A DNA stretch of 37,121 nt, taken from the NCBI GenBank assembly GCA_009602725.1, contig WELB01000042.1, positions 200,073-237,193 of the forward strand, written 5' to 3'. Made by a program: the position numbers and the translations under genes. Shown here one piece after another: positions 23,701 through 35,009 of this stretch. The DNA comes from Spirogloea muscicola. Its lineage: Eukaryota > Streptophyta > Zygnematophyceae > Spirogloeales > Spirogloeaceae. The notes beneath the pieces are model-generated. The model searched no databases and was not told where the DNA came from. It saw nothing but the letters and a program-made list of their open reading frames with translations. How positions within the stretch are numbered: the stretch's first letter is position 1; each line of letters opens with the position of its first letter.

Positions 23701-26700
23701 TGACCATGAGACTACAGTCTGACCGATATCTGCACATTGTATTGCTGTGCAAGGCACTGCCAGTGGACTAAGTGTACCAAGTTCGCTCATGATGTCAAGC
23801 CCACACAAAACTAGAACGATGCTAAAAAGTTGCCTGACTGCAGATCAGTTTAGTGGGCCACCAGCTGCTCATCGTTGACGTGGATGCCAGCCGCAAGCCA
23901 CGTTGGGTCAAGGAGCAACTCCGCAATGGGTCGCAGGTCGGCGCTGGCATGCATGCTGAGAAAGTCTTCGGCCAGCTGGCGTACACGCGCAAGCTCCACA
24001 TGGTTTGCCTCCTTATCTCGGATAAGCTTCACCAACTGTTTCACTCTTGATGTGCAACAAGAGAAACAGCAACAGATGAGAGAGTAGAGCAACAAGTTTC
24101 AAGCATAATCCAAAGAAGTAGCCATCTCTATTGATTTTTGGCTTATCTTGGGGTCCTACGTAACATGAAAAGCTCCCTTATTCTATTGGCCCATCACACA
24201 GTCACAGACGATATTCGGCTGGCAAAATTAGCTGGCAAATGCAACACTTAGTGGCTGACACTTAGTGGCTGATTCTAAGTGTACGTGCATGCTGGGGCTG
24301 TACTCTGAGGAGATGCATCATTGGGCCCCTTAATTGAACAAGCAGAAACTGCACATTGTGATGGCGCAAGCACCCTACAGTGGGGGTGTACCAGTGCAGC
24401 CGACAGGCCTCTATGCCATGTACCCATGTACACTGTTGGTGCACTTGGGCAACCACACTTTTCATGGTGCACTTGGCCATCACACGTTTCAGCCTCCGCT
24501 TGCCAAGGAGGCAATCAGCTCCTGGCAGAGTTTCCCAACACGCATATACGCGTGGCTTGACTACAGACTCAGCAATCTCCAGCCATCTCCCATGTTTGCA
24601 ACTTTGTGAGTCTGCTAAAGGACTGCTCATCTTTGTGAATCTATCTACGACAACTACATGACGGGTAGAAAGCAAATGCTGCCACCGCAACGCTATTGCT
24701 TAGTTCGTGTGACCACTACTCAAACCAACTCACCTTTGCGCTAGAAACGCATGTGAAGGAAGGCACTGGCGTCAACAGTTGGCACATAAGTTTGCTCGCC
24801 GCCTGGATGGAGAGCGCAATTGGCTGCGGAGGTGGATTGAGAAGCAGGTCGCGTAAGTATCTGCACACCAGAAGCATTTACAGTTCTACATGAAGTCTGA
24901 TTTTCAGTGGTCAACTATTCAGAGATGATGGTGACGCATTGGGACCACACTCCCACTGAAATCACAATGTACTACAAAGATCAGCAAACGTACGCTTGAG
25001 ACCATGGCAGTTGAGGCAAGCGAGGTAGTAAGTAAAGATTGCTGATGCTGCAGGACGATATAGGCTTGCCAAAATCAAGAGAAGTGCAGCATATAGAGGG
25101 GAGCAAGGGGTCACGCTTCGCAGAGGCCGCGGCTCTCGAGGTCTGCAGGGAGGAGGGAGCGGATGAGAGAAGGGACGCCGGGCGTTGTCAGGATGCCGAT
25201 CTGACTGGCTGTGGAGACGTAGAGTGGCCGGATGCGATCGCCGGCTGGCGAAGCGATGAGCCGAAACGGCTCCTGCAGCGGCAGATCAAACATGCGGCAC
25301 ACCTCGTCCTGCAGTTGCAGGAGCGGGTCCCCCTGATACCAGTCATAAGGCTTCCCATGGCACTCCGCCCACAAGAGGCCCCCCTCGCCGGACTCTGTCC
25401 ACTTGGCAGTCCCTGCCAGGTCCACCAAATCGGTCTGGTACCACTTAATGGAGAACAAGTGTCTTGCGTTTGCAAAGGATCTACCAAGCCCATAAAGCTG
25501 GACAATTGCTTTCTTGCATTACATTTGATTCAGCAGCAGTTATATGCGCCTGTACTTTCAGTGCTTGCACAGGCAGGATAAGGAACACAAGCAATACCGT
25601 CCAACGTGTTTCCCATGGTCGAATGGAGGAAGAGCCTCTGGTAGCCCTTTGACCTGAGCTTGGCTATCACGCCCTCCTCAGTCAAGCCTTCCTCCATGGA
25701 ATATGTCCGAAGGAGCTCGACAATGCTCACCACAATGTATCCCCGACTGTTCCTGGCCAGTCCTGCATAAAAACATTGGCGTGGCAAGGCTCTGTCTTAA
25801 GGGTTGGGTAACCAGTTCACCACGAATACTTTACACAAGCAAGAGAAGGTCCACAACCTAGATAGGAAGCAAAAGTGACTTGTACATGTTAGACAGTCAA
25901 CACAGGGCTGATACAGGGCTTACACAGGGCTGACACAGGGCTTACACAGGACTGACAGGGGAACATTATCGAACATCCCTAGACAGGTGAGGATGGGATC
26001 CAAATACTAGCAAGGAGCACCACAAACGCCTGCAGAAGCACTCTGAGAGGTCATAGCATGCTTGTATTGGACTCACCCACGACAGGTAGCGGATCTGGAA
26101 ACTGCACATCAATGTCAGCGGCCGCCAAGCCGTACACATAAGGACTCCCTGGGTGAGCATGCCTGTTAAGACAACAATTGGAAATTGCAGACCTGATGGT
26201 ACCTCCGGCAGCATACTGAAAGTAAGCGGACAAAAAGGACAAACACGTGTTGTATATCTGAATTTTAGCTGCTGTGATAAAGGAATTGGACTTCAGCAGA
26301 TGCAGGTCCAGGACGTGAGTGGGCGAAGCAGTCACCCAGAGATGAAGCGGTTCTTCCTCTGCCTGGCCACAGTTGGACCAGAGGCCTCCTCCATGATGCA
26401 AACAGAGAGGCCCACACTGGTCAGCGAGTCCAAGGTCTGCCTCAGGTTCTGCAGAGAAGAAGGTGACCCAACAAGCTGAGCTCCTAAGCTTGTATTGTTA
26501 AACCCGGCGAAAAGTCAGGTGCAGGCTTATTGATGTTGCAGTGAGTGCAACGCCAAGCAAGGGTCCAGCTAAAGCATGTGCAGACCTTCCCTTTGACTCA
26601 GAATCTTGCCTCCTGCATGATATAACCAAACACAAATTCCTGACCAGATACTGTGGCCAATCGGTGCGCTACAATTCCTTGACTTCAGCATTGCTAGGTC

Positions 26701-28393
26701 TATGAATACAAGCAGCACTGCTCCGTGAATACCAGGACAGGGCACCCGGCCTTGGGGATGTTGTCGGCACGAGCCCCGCCCATAGGATTGAGCCCCGCAT
26801 GCTCCACAAGCATGCAGGCATCAAAACCAACAGCCTCGTAAAACTCCCCAATCTGCAGAAAGGTAAGTAGACCGTCTGAGGCAGCCAGTAGGTGACAAGG
26901 TGGCTCCGCATGAGCTTGATAGCACTGAGTACTGGTCCAAACGGCCTGAAAAATCTGATATTTGCAGACGTGGAGTTACAAAATCAGGGGCTCACACTCT
27001 ACTACCACAGAGATTGTGAATTCGGCAATGAGCGACTCATAGTACATTCTCATGGTGCCTCTTGCTTGCTGGGTCAGCACTCACCCGGCAAAGGACGACC
27101 TCGCGGGGGAATTTGCGTTTGGTCTCCAGGATCTCTGCGTTGATGGACCCCTCCTTGAGCGTCCCATTTTTGAGACTGGCATCGACTCCCAGCAAGTTGG
27201 TGTATGCCAAACGCTTCTGCATCTCCTTGACTGCCGCCTTGCTGCACTCGGCCACCCTCTGGTCCAGCCCACAGTGCAATCAGATAGCAAATCTCAATCA
27301 GTAATTCATTTCAAGCTTTCGGCTGCTCACATGGGAGTGCCCTTATCTTGGGTGCTGGGTCTCTGGGTGCTCAAATAGGTCATTGATGTGACAGCAGTTG
27401 GAGCAGTGTCCAGTTGATGGAGGACACTCATCTTTCATGTGCACTACAGACTTGAAGAGAGAGACTCTCAAGGACTCCGACTGACTGTTAGCCTCTCTTC
27501 AGAAGGGGCGGTTAAATACTGGCAGAGAAAGTGAAGCTTCTAATGTACACAAAGGCACCTCTGACTAGCTGGAATGGAGATTGTCAGCATTCTAGCTCTC
27601 CTTCAGGCAACCCGCCTGACACTCCAAGCTGACACCAGGTGCATCAACCGAGGTCGGACTGCAATCCCCAGTGTAAGCAGGCACCGATTGGCGGAGGCCA
27701 ACACAGCAGCATTACAGTCCCTCCTGGCGCTGCCAAGCAGCTCCTCGGCTGGAGACTAACGCAATCCGAGGACGTGGTGACCAGCATTAAGGACTGTATC
27801 CGGACTTCAGGACCAAGGGGCTAACCGGGCATCATCGAGGTGGAGATTCGCGATAGGCGACTTGTGATGGAGCAGAGGATCCAGGTCGACGACAGCCGAT
27901 TTCTGATGGAGCAGAGTGGATCTAGGCGGTGAAGCGAAGGCTTCTAAAGGATGAGGAAGACATTAGCATTTGACAATGAAACTGGAGATATGTTTGAGAG
28001 CAAGAGGTCTGAGCGGACCTCCTGCCAGAGCTGGAGGTATGGGAGGTCCTCCTTGCGCAGCTGCTGCCCGGCGGCGGCGGCGGCGGCGTCGGCGGCCCTG
28101 CGGCCGCCGGCGGCTCTCCCGGCCGCCCAGACGCGGTGGCGGAAGTGGCGCCTGGACTCCCCCAGCGCGGGGAGGCTTGGCGGCCGAGCTCCCACCCCGA
28201 GGCTCCAGCAGCGCCGGCGACTGCAGCCACGCCGTGCAGCCGCCACCTNCCCGGCAAAGCCACCGCCCGCAGCCGCCGCCGCCGCCGCCGGCGGCGGCGG
28301 CGGCGGCAGCGGCGGCACCTCCCTGGTGCTCCGGTTAACTGCTTCATGTTTCCTGAGCTCCAGATATAGCCTGGCAGATGCATGTGCGCTCAC
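20134..28393 (-). CDS. MSH1: Plant-type MutS homologue MSH1 with C-terminal GIY-YIG nuclease
   Basis: Sixteen exons: A 28393-28019 (start uncertain), then 27258-27085, 26852-26733, 26448-26336, 26162-26077, 25762-25598, 25412-25115, 24860-24734, 24035-23862, 23662-23456, 23255-22978, 22868-22725, 22548-22191, 21960-21000, 20759-20554, 20355-20134. Phases agree throughout, giving roughly 1330 codons. In order: EDLPYLQLWQE/RVAECSK, LAYTNLLGVDASLKNG, mismatch-recognition motif GEFYEAVGFDA, ENRFIS-type connector, ESGEGGLLWAE, DLLLNPPPQPIALSIQ, Walker A TGPNGGGKSS (22364-22341), Walker B LVFVDELCKGTE, ABC-type FSTHLHG, and GIY-YIG (SCVYVIHRPDNRFYVGQ, GRIRAHR). This is the plant MSH1 architecture. 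Such proteins act in mitochondria and plastids to suppress illegitimate recombination and correct mismatches. Plant MSH1 is about 1100 residues; the excess here is an N-terminal low-complexity region and a hydrophilic linker before the nuclease. The N-terminus is clouded by the N at 28249, and no ATG in frame is visible. Confidence 0.93.
21000..21600 (-). other. Extended hydrophilic linker in MSH1
   Basis: After the conserved block EGVSSELVTRAKEIYHEMTH, exon 21960-21000 continues in frame for about 170 codons. It is mostly Ala/Glu/Ser/Asn-rich and contains a basic patch (KVVKDSAKGRAKGRRAAA) before the GIY-YIG exon. The homologous part of land-plant MSH1 is, from memory, shorter. The donor that ends the exon (GTATTG at 20999) gives the correct phase for the nuclease exon, which supports the linker being translated. 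Confidence 0.65.
25901..25960. repeat. Short tandem repeat, 11-nt unit, in an MSH1 intron
   Basis: Five imperfect units alternate ACAGGGCTGAC and ACAGGGCTTAC (the first and last copies vary). They lie in the intron between exons 26162-26077 and 25762-25598. No coding or structural role is apparent. Confidence 0.85.
28249..28249. other. Undetermined base N near the MSH1 start
   Basis: This single N lies in a GC-rich block with CCG runs within the first MSH1 exon. Frame and start codon upstream of this point are unreliable. The frame read here from 28393 opens with GTG, not ATG. Confidence 0.95.
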
Positions 28394-28559
28394 TTACTGG
28401 GAACTAGAGTCCCCCTTTCGGTTGCGAATTTCGTTCTTCTTTGTTACCTTAGCCCCTGTCTAACATTCCTTTCTCTTTGTTCGTCTCCATTGCTCCTGTA
28501 CTGACCTGCCGTTGGCCTCCTCTCAATGCGCCTTTCTTCTCATTGCATGCGCAATGCGC

Positions 28560-28950
28560 GCCTTCTAACCGGGGGTCAGCTCAGCTCCCGAAGTCAGGAC
28601 CGGCGGTTCGTGGCGCTGGCGATGGACGTGCACGGGGCGTTCGGCAGGACGCACCACCCAAGGCGTGGCCTGCCCGCAAGTGACGGCAAACGGGTCACTA
28701 GAGGCAAGAGTAAGAGGTAAGCAGTCGCTGTAGTCACTTGCATAGGTGTGGATTAGCGCCTTTTGGCCCTCTGGATCACAGCCATCGCCCTCCTCTGGAA
28801 GAGTCTCTCTTTTGTTTGACATTGTCCATTTTCCTGGGCTGACTTTCTTGCGCTTGCAGTCGGCATCCACGGAGCGTTCAAGACACGCTGGCTCGACCTA
28901 CTCCAGCAGCTTGCGCAGCGCAGTAGGCCTCGTGCGGCGTCGTTTTTAGA
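28560..28950 (+). pseudogene. Degenerate copies of the recurrent peptide module and hairpin repeat
   Basis: 28619-28700 reads AMDVHGAFGRTHHPRRGL. 28860-28945 reads GIHGAFKTRWLDLLQQLAQR before a stop. Both resemble the DTHGALGARWLELLNQLSRH module at 9815. Between them, CCTCTGGAAGAGTCTCTC, then GACATTGTCCATTTTCCTGG and GCTGACTTTC give a decayed left arm and hairpin core of the dispersed repeat (about 28820-28850). The second peptide begins right after TTGCAG, like a splice acceptor. This is a decayed third site for the family, immediately upstream of MSH1. Confidence 0.5.
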
Positions 28951-29740
28951 TCAGCGGTTCTGCAATATGGGAGTACAATGTATAAGATGCACATGCCAGC
29001 ACGAGGAGCCTCAGAAATTCTGTAGCTTGTAGGGAGTGACCTTTCAGAGTGACCTTGCAAGTCCGTCCCAGTAGCCTTAAGACACGGCTCTCCCTCGAGA
29101 GCTGTGCTTGCTTGCTTCAGCCATGCTTCTGTAGGCTCACACATTCTCATGCGCAGACATTCTCATGCTGCCCGACCTTACTGCATGGGCAGCGTAACTT
29201 CCCTTTATTGCACAGCAACAGCGCACATTCTCCCCAGCCTGAGACCTCTGCCTGCTGCTAATTGCCCGCTGCATTGTCTGCTTGCGGATGAAGATGTGAG
29301 GTACTCAAAGTGTGCCGGTCGAAGCACTGCACGATGCTCTTGACGGCACTGCCACATGCATGATGAAGATGCACATCATCACCCCTGGTGCAATGGCCAC
29401 TCCCCATGATCCTCTACAGTCGGGAGCCTTGTTGTGAGGCACAGAAGTTCTGCAATGAGGCGCCTTACCTACTTTCGGACCTGGCGCCCGCAGCCACAGC
29501 AAATTCTGCAACTTATTTGCACGTGAAAGCGTGTTTCTCATTTATGTGATACTGCTTCCACACTAGCACCAACAGACTGCGAAAAGAACATCTTTAATGG
29601 CTGGCTTGACATACACAAAGGCCTGCATTTGCACAGACGCAGTCATTAGCTATAGGCAACTCTAAGAAAGAGACGTTCATCTCACAACTTTTTACACCAG
29701 TCCGGCTCAAAGGTGCGCTCTCCAGCCCATGATATCGTTC
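28951..29740. other. About 800 bp with no recognisable feature
   Basis: This is ordinary-composition sequence with no convincing exon, RNA gene or copy of the main repeat family. Confidence 0.5.
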
Positions 29741-30700
29741 TCAAGACATGCATGTAACAAGGTAACATGTCATTAGCACGCTTATGTTTTGACAATTTGT
29801 TCCAATTAGTTTGCTGCGATTGTCTCAATTTCAAGTCAGCGTGGAAGCAGATGTCCACTTATTAGATTGACAATCAGAATAGCAATATGACATATCACAT
29901 AATGTACCAAGAGCTTGACATTGCCAATCACTCCGAAGGCTAGTGATGGAGATTTGTAAAGTCTAGCATCATTTTGTAGAATATGGTTTTATACTTTTGT
30001 TGCACTGTGTGACAGTTTGTCAAATACTACCACCGACTTTTTCCATCACTATAGATATGCAGTGACTTTCTGATGATGCCAATGTCAGAAAGATAGTATG
30101 AGCTGTTTTTAAAATATCTATTCACTGGTGGGAGTTTGAAAGGGTCAATTTATGGAGGAATATATAGGCAAGGAAGTGAGAGTAAGGAATAGTATATGAT
30201 TTTCGTCCAAGCAACGTGATGATGAGGGGTGCATATTTGTTCATTAAATCAATTGAACATGCAGAATGCATTACGTATAAATTTAAGTAGACTTAACAGG
30301 GCTGACGTGCAAAATATTTGTCGTCTTTATATCAGTATATTGTAATGAATGCGGTGGCTCTCTGATAATTTATTGATAATTTTCGTTCAGATGGTCAGGT
30401 TGTTACTTTTTATGTCATTGTCTACTGAATGCACAGACAGTTAAACTGCTTTACTAAAAGTCATTTACCATCCAGTAAAGACGATTTATATTGCAAAATC
30501 ATAAACATCATCGTTGAAGATCACAATCTCACAAGAGGTTTGTGCAAGTTATTGCTTGTGAGAAGGTTTGAAACTGTTTTGATACTTATTTTGTTGAGGA
30601 AACTCCTCAGGAATTCCGAGATATACAAGGTGTGCAAGTTTGCTGATTATAAGATGAACAGTATGTGCAACTTGGGGTACAGGGTCGCAGTAGATGGTCC
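29740..30700. other. AT-rich island
   Basis: Base composition drops visibly to AT-rich for about 1 kb, with long stretches of A/T runs. The flanking sequence is mixed or GC-rich. There are no long frames of any quality and no tRNA- or rRNA-like segment. It lies directly downstream of the seven-helix membrane protein gene (which ends at 30834 on the minus strand). It could include that gene's 3' UTR or be inserted DNA of different origin, such as organellar or viral sequence. I recognise no organellar gene in it. Confidence 0.6.
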
Positions 30701-30833
30701 ACCATTCTAAGGAAGGCTGAATACATAGCAGGTGGTTTGTGAAGAATAAAGAATGCTGCGGTTGCCACGTCGCACACGTAGTTCTCAGCAAAGAGAGAGG
30801 GGAAGAGGATCAAGGTGAAATGTTTCACTGGTT

Positions 30834-33553
30834 TCAGACGGCAGCAGGTCCAGCATACCCAGGTGTACCTGCTCCATAACCAGTGCCTGGAGCACCAGCA
30901 CCATAGCCAGTGGCAGCACCAGTTCCATAGCCAGTGGCAGTGCCTGGGCCACCTGCTCCACCAACAGAGCCCGATGCGTCGGCCACACCCAGGTTGGAAG
31001 CCAGGTAGCAGGGCATGTAGGTGAGAGCAGTAATCATAGGAATCATGTCGGCGGCAAGATAAGTAGGTCCCGCAAGACCCACTTGAGTGAAGTCCATGAC
31101 GACAACCTGCAGAAGTGCAATTGTGTAATTGGATAAGAGATTTAAATTCGCCCTGACGATTAACAAGTGCAAGTTTTTTCATCTTGAAGAATCGACACAG
31201 ACTTTTGTCTGCTAAAATGCATGCAGTAGTCTGTGCAGCAAACAAGGCTACTATCCTATCCACACCAATGACAAATTCCATTCAGCATAAGTCAATTCTT
31301 TCTATCCCCACATGTTGCAAAAGAACTAAATGTCAATAAGCATACCTGCCACAAGAAGATGAATGAGGCAATGGCAAAATGCATGATAGGTTTGCCAATA
31401 GCTCCAGCACTGGCAAAGCAGTAGAGCGAGTATAGAAGGAGCAGAAGTCCAGTGATGATGGTCAATGAGGCGTGGCCCATAACCAAAGGACCAGACCAGT
31501 AGGCTGCAATTCCAAGGAGATCAGGTGAGTGTCAGCGCACTTAACAAGACATACTCTTGGATTTGCTAATATGTGCAGGTCAACAAATGAAGGCATGTGG
31601 CGTCTAGCAAAACAGCCACAAAATACTTACTGGATACAACGCGCGGGTTGTACTGGCCATCACCCCTCTGCTCGTTGGCCAGGGAGCCACCAATCAATTG
31701 TGAGGCTCCAGCCACAAAGACCAAAAATCTGCACAACCACAGCTTTCATAGTTGTCAGTAGTATATCCAATGGGTGTTGAAAATCCTGCAGTTTACAGAC
31801 ATATTGAAAGTTCTGCAGCATGCATGACACCCAATTGTAGAACAACACTTACGCAAAGAGGAGAACCAGCGGTCTGTAAAAGCTTCTCCGGAAGTAGTAG
31901 CCCGGATTGCCAAATGAGCGGAACAGCTTCCATACGAAGATGATTTGTGCCAAATGCAGAGCACATTCGTATGCGAACAGGCAAGAGATTCCCTGCAGGA
32001 AGACACAGTGTAAACATGACTTGTGTAAGGTGCAAAGCAAAGAGTTCACTGCTGTAACGTAAAATGTATGACATGAAAATGTCACATATAATGACCAATA
32101 TCAAAGCTCTTCCTTACATTCCAAGTTCCAAGTGCATGCGTCACATCAATTATCTGTTGCAAATGTGAGCATTCTTTTCTGCTCCTGCAGGGAAAGCTTA
32201 CCATGGTGGTGATGCCATTGCTGTAAGACTCCCTGATGCCGGGATACAAGGAGTTGTTACGGGCTTGTGTGAAGGAGGGTTCAATCAAGCAGAACATGGG
32301 GAGGGTGAAAATGAGCGCAAGAAGTGCCCAGGCAAGGGTGTTCATGGCCAGCAGGCGGTGGTAGCCATCATGGAAAAGCGTTGAGAGGCACAGGAAAAGT
32401 CCTGAAAGCGCAGCTAAAGCCTCGACCTGGACAAATCAAGCAAAGTGCAATACTATTAACACGACAAGCATCACGTGTTGCAAAATCAGTTGCATGCAAA
32501 CTGTGCACAAACTCCTCCACTTAAATCTGTGCTGCAGCTTTATGATCTTAAATATTAAGGACTTTCTGAATAATGTCATTGACTCGAAAAAGAATTCAAT
32601 CAGCTTGCATGAAACTGGGCTCGCAGAAAGAAAATATCAAGGCGCGGTGGTGGTGAGCAGTCCTTACAAGTGCTGCTATAAGCATAGCCACTGCAAACAT
32701 CCCACCACAAACAAGAGTAGAGCACAGCACAGTAAGATATGGAACGATGTTTAAAAGAAGTAGGTACCACTGTCTGCTTAACTATCACAACTCTTACCAA
32801 TTATTGACTCTGTAACCAACACCTACTTGTCAGCCTTGACCAACACTGACCATTGACGGCATAGTACATGCCTTCTTGACTTTGCGGCACCAGGTCACAC
32901 ATAACTCAAAAGTGTAGAAGCAGACACAAAATCTGCTACTAGCTTTTAAGATCAGCCAAAAGCAGAAAGAAATGCTCAAATGACTGGGAGATAGATGATT
33001 GTCTAGACTATACTGGAAGTAGTGCTGCCTGAGACTGAGGACTGATGGGAGGACTGCATGGTGATTGAGACAGGTCAAGTACCAGCGGAGAAGTTGTGGT
33101 GGTTGCCTCCCCATGTGCCTGTGGGCTTCTGCGACCACAGAGCGACCCTCCAGGCGGCCTGTACGGCGTTGCACACGTTCATGTCACCCTGTCAGCAACC
33201 CTGTCTCCAAACATGCAGTCGACATTGACGCTGACGCTGACACCAACGCATGACAAGTACAATAAGCTGCACATGCATATCAAGTGCTTTAGCAAGCCTC
33301 GGGAGTAGAGACACACGTCAGATGTCAGACCAAAGGTGCATGCGCTCACCTGGACGAGGAGCAGAGCGGAGAAGAGGCTGCCGAGGGCGGCGTAGATGGG
33401 GGTGCCGCGGTTGACGGTGCCGTAGGTGTCCGTGCTGCCGCCGAAGAGCTTGCCGCGGGGCTTGGAGCCGGCCGGGGTGGTGGCCGTGGTGCCGGGCATG
33501 GCGGTGGTGGTCGGGCCCGTGTACGCCGGGTCGGAGGCCATGGTGGTGGCCAT
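30834..33553 (-). CDS. Unrecognised seven-helix membrane protein with Gly/Tyr-rich tail
   Basis: Six exons: 33553-33350, 32426-32202, 31992-31853, 31728-31631, 31503-31346, 31106-30834. All have GT-AG borders and consistent phases, giving 365 residues. The start is the first ATG of MATTMASDPAYTG; a second in-frame ATG follows four codons later. The N-terminus (about 50 residues) is Thr/Ala/Pro-rich with GKLFGGSTDTYGTVNRGTPI. About seven hydrophobic segments follow, including AALGSLFSALLLVQVEALAA, WALLALIFTLPMFCLIEPSF, LVLLFAFLVFVAGASQLIGG and LTIITGLLLLLYSLYCFASA. The last 40 residues are GYGAG/GYGTG repeats. Exon structure and codon use look like those of the other genes, so I take it as real. 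I cannot assign a family or function. It could be a green-algal-specific membrane protein. Confidence 0.82.
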
Positions 33554-34280
33554 GGAGGACGCCGGGTGGGCCCGCTGCTGGCTGGCTGGCTGAGCCGCGC
33601 CGCGCTGGCACTGACGGCGGCGGCGGAGGCGGCGTCGGCGGCGTCGGCGATGGGAAAGGGGCGGGTCTGGAAGGCGGAGGATGGGCCTTTTGAATTCAGC
33701 GGGGCCGCCTCCTTGCGCGCGCCACGCGTCCGCCAGAGGCCCGGCACCTTCGGGCGCCACGCCATGTGTCGTGGTCCTCTGCGGGGCTCGGCGCCGGGCC
33801 TCCAGGATGGCGCTGCCGGAAGCAAGGGGATAAGGCCGCGGCCAGGTCGAGGACCGGTGCCCGGGGGCCGCGGGGGCTCGGCGCGTGTCACCCGCCACGC
33901 GTCAACGAGCGGGCCCCCCGGCCGCCACGCCACGTCATGGCCGCACGTGGACCGACACGCGGCGGGCCGCCCGGCGGGCCCGGCGCCGCGGCTGGGCGGA
34001 GGGGCCACAAGCTTTCACCTGGGGCGGGGTTGACGGCGGGGCTCGTGCGGGAGGCACTGCCTATCCAAAGCTCCTTCCGAGCTTTTGCTGCTTTTGGGCC
34101 TCTTACAGCCACCAGTCAATGCGGAAGAGCTGTTCGCTTGTGGGCACCGTGGAACCGAGCCCCAGCTATTTGGTGTGTGGCAGGCAGCGAAAAGTGGACA
34201 TGTGTTGGTCAATGACCCCTGAGCTCGGAGAACCAGGCGATGTCGCACCGTTAATAGCACAAGTCATACCCACGTCACTT
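33554..34280. promoter_or_regulatory. GC-rich upstream region of the membrane-protein gene
   Basis: About 700 bp of strongly GC-rich sequence precede the start codon at 33553. It includes GGC/CGG-rich segments at 33600-33660. Frames through it are Arg/Ala/Pro/Gly-rich and without family resemblance. It presumably holds the promoter and 5' UTR. A short frame upstream in phase with the proposed ATG has no stop for over 100 codons, so a longer N-terminus is possible. Confidence 0.5.
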
Positions 34281-34497
34281 CGCCACAGTTTCGGGGCTGG
34301 CCTTCCCTACTCATCGCCCTCCATTGGAAGCGTCTTTCTTCTTCTCGAAGGAGAGCTGCTTCTTCTGGAGAGTCCTCCTTCATAAGCCTATCCTCACTGG
34401 GGTGGGATAGTTTACCGGTAGCTAGTCTGTCGGATGTGAGGCTCCTCACTCGTAACTACAAGTGGTCCATCCTCCCCCGTTCTGCCATAGCCTCTTC

Positions 34498-34722
34498 AGG
34501 CCCCGCAGTCGCTGCTTAGCTCGTAGTTTGGCCCCTTCGAACCTTGTCAATTCTTTTCGGGCTGGCTTCTCACAGCTCTTGCCCCCATTGGGAGAGCCAC
34601 TTCTTCTTCAGGCCCCGCAGTCGCTGCTTAGCTCGTAGTTTGGCCCCTTCGAACCATGTCAATTCTTTTCGGGCTGGCTTCTCACAGCCCTTGCCCCTAT
34701 TGGGAGAGCAGCCACTTCTTCT
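34498..34722 (+). repeat. Two tandem 112-bp units of the hairpin repeat
   Basis: Unit 1 (34498-34609) and unit 2 (from 34610) both begin AGGCCCCGCAGTCGCTGCTT, continue AGCTCGTAGTTTGGCCCC and then the hairpin. They end GGGAGAGCCACTTCTTC or similar. They differ at only a few positions (for example AACCTTG versus AACCATG, and a 3-base insertion AGC in unit 2). High similarity in direct orientation indicates a recent local duplication. Confidence 0.92.
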
Positions 34723-35009
34723 ATCCTCACTGGGCGAGCCCTTTCTCCTTTCACAGCCTTGCCCGGTACAGTAAGCTTGAAACCACGCCCCCCCCCGTTT
34801 TCTCCGGCTCCTCTTCCTTTGGCTTTGGACTTTGTCCATTTTTTTTTGGGCTGGCTTTGCCAGCTCCTCTTCTCTATGGGCGCGCACATCTCTCTTAAAC
34901 CCTAAACCTCGTCTACCTTTCCATCGCTGAGTCACTCGCATAGCTGTGAAATTTTAGCACCTTACAGCCCTTTGGACATTGTCCAGCTATTCTGGGCTGG
35001 TTTTTCACA

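Noticed and set aside
23850-24690. Independent small genes within 24.0-24.7 kb
   Set aside because: The interval is the intron between MSH1 exons 24860-24734 and 24035-23862; frames there lack family resemblance.
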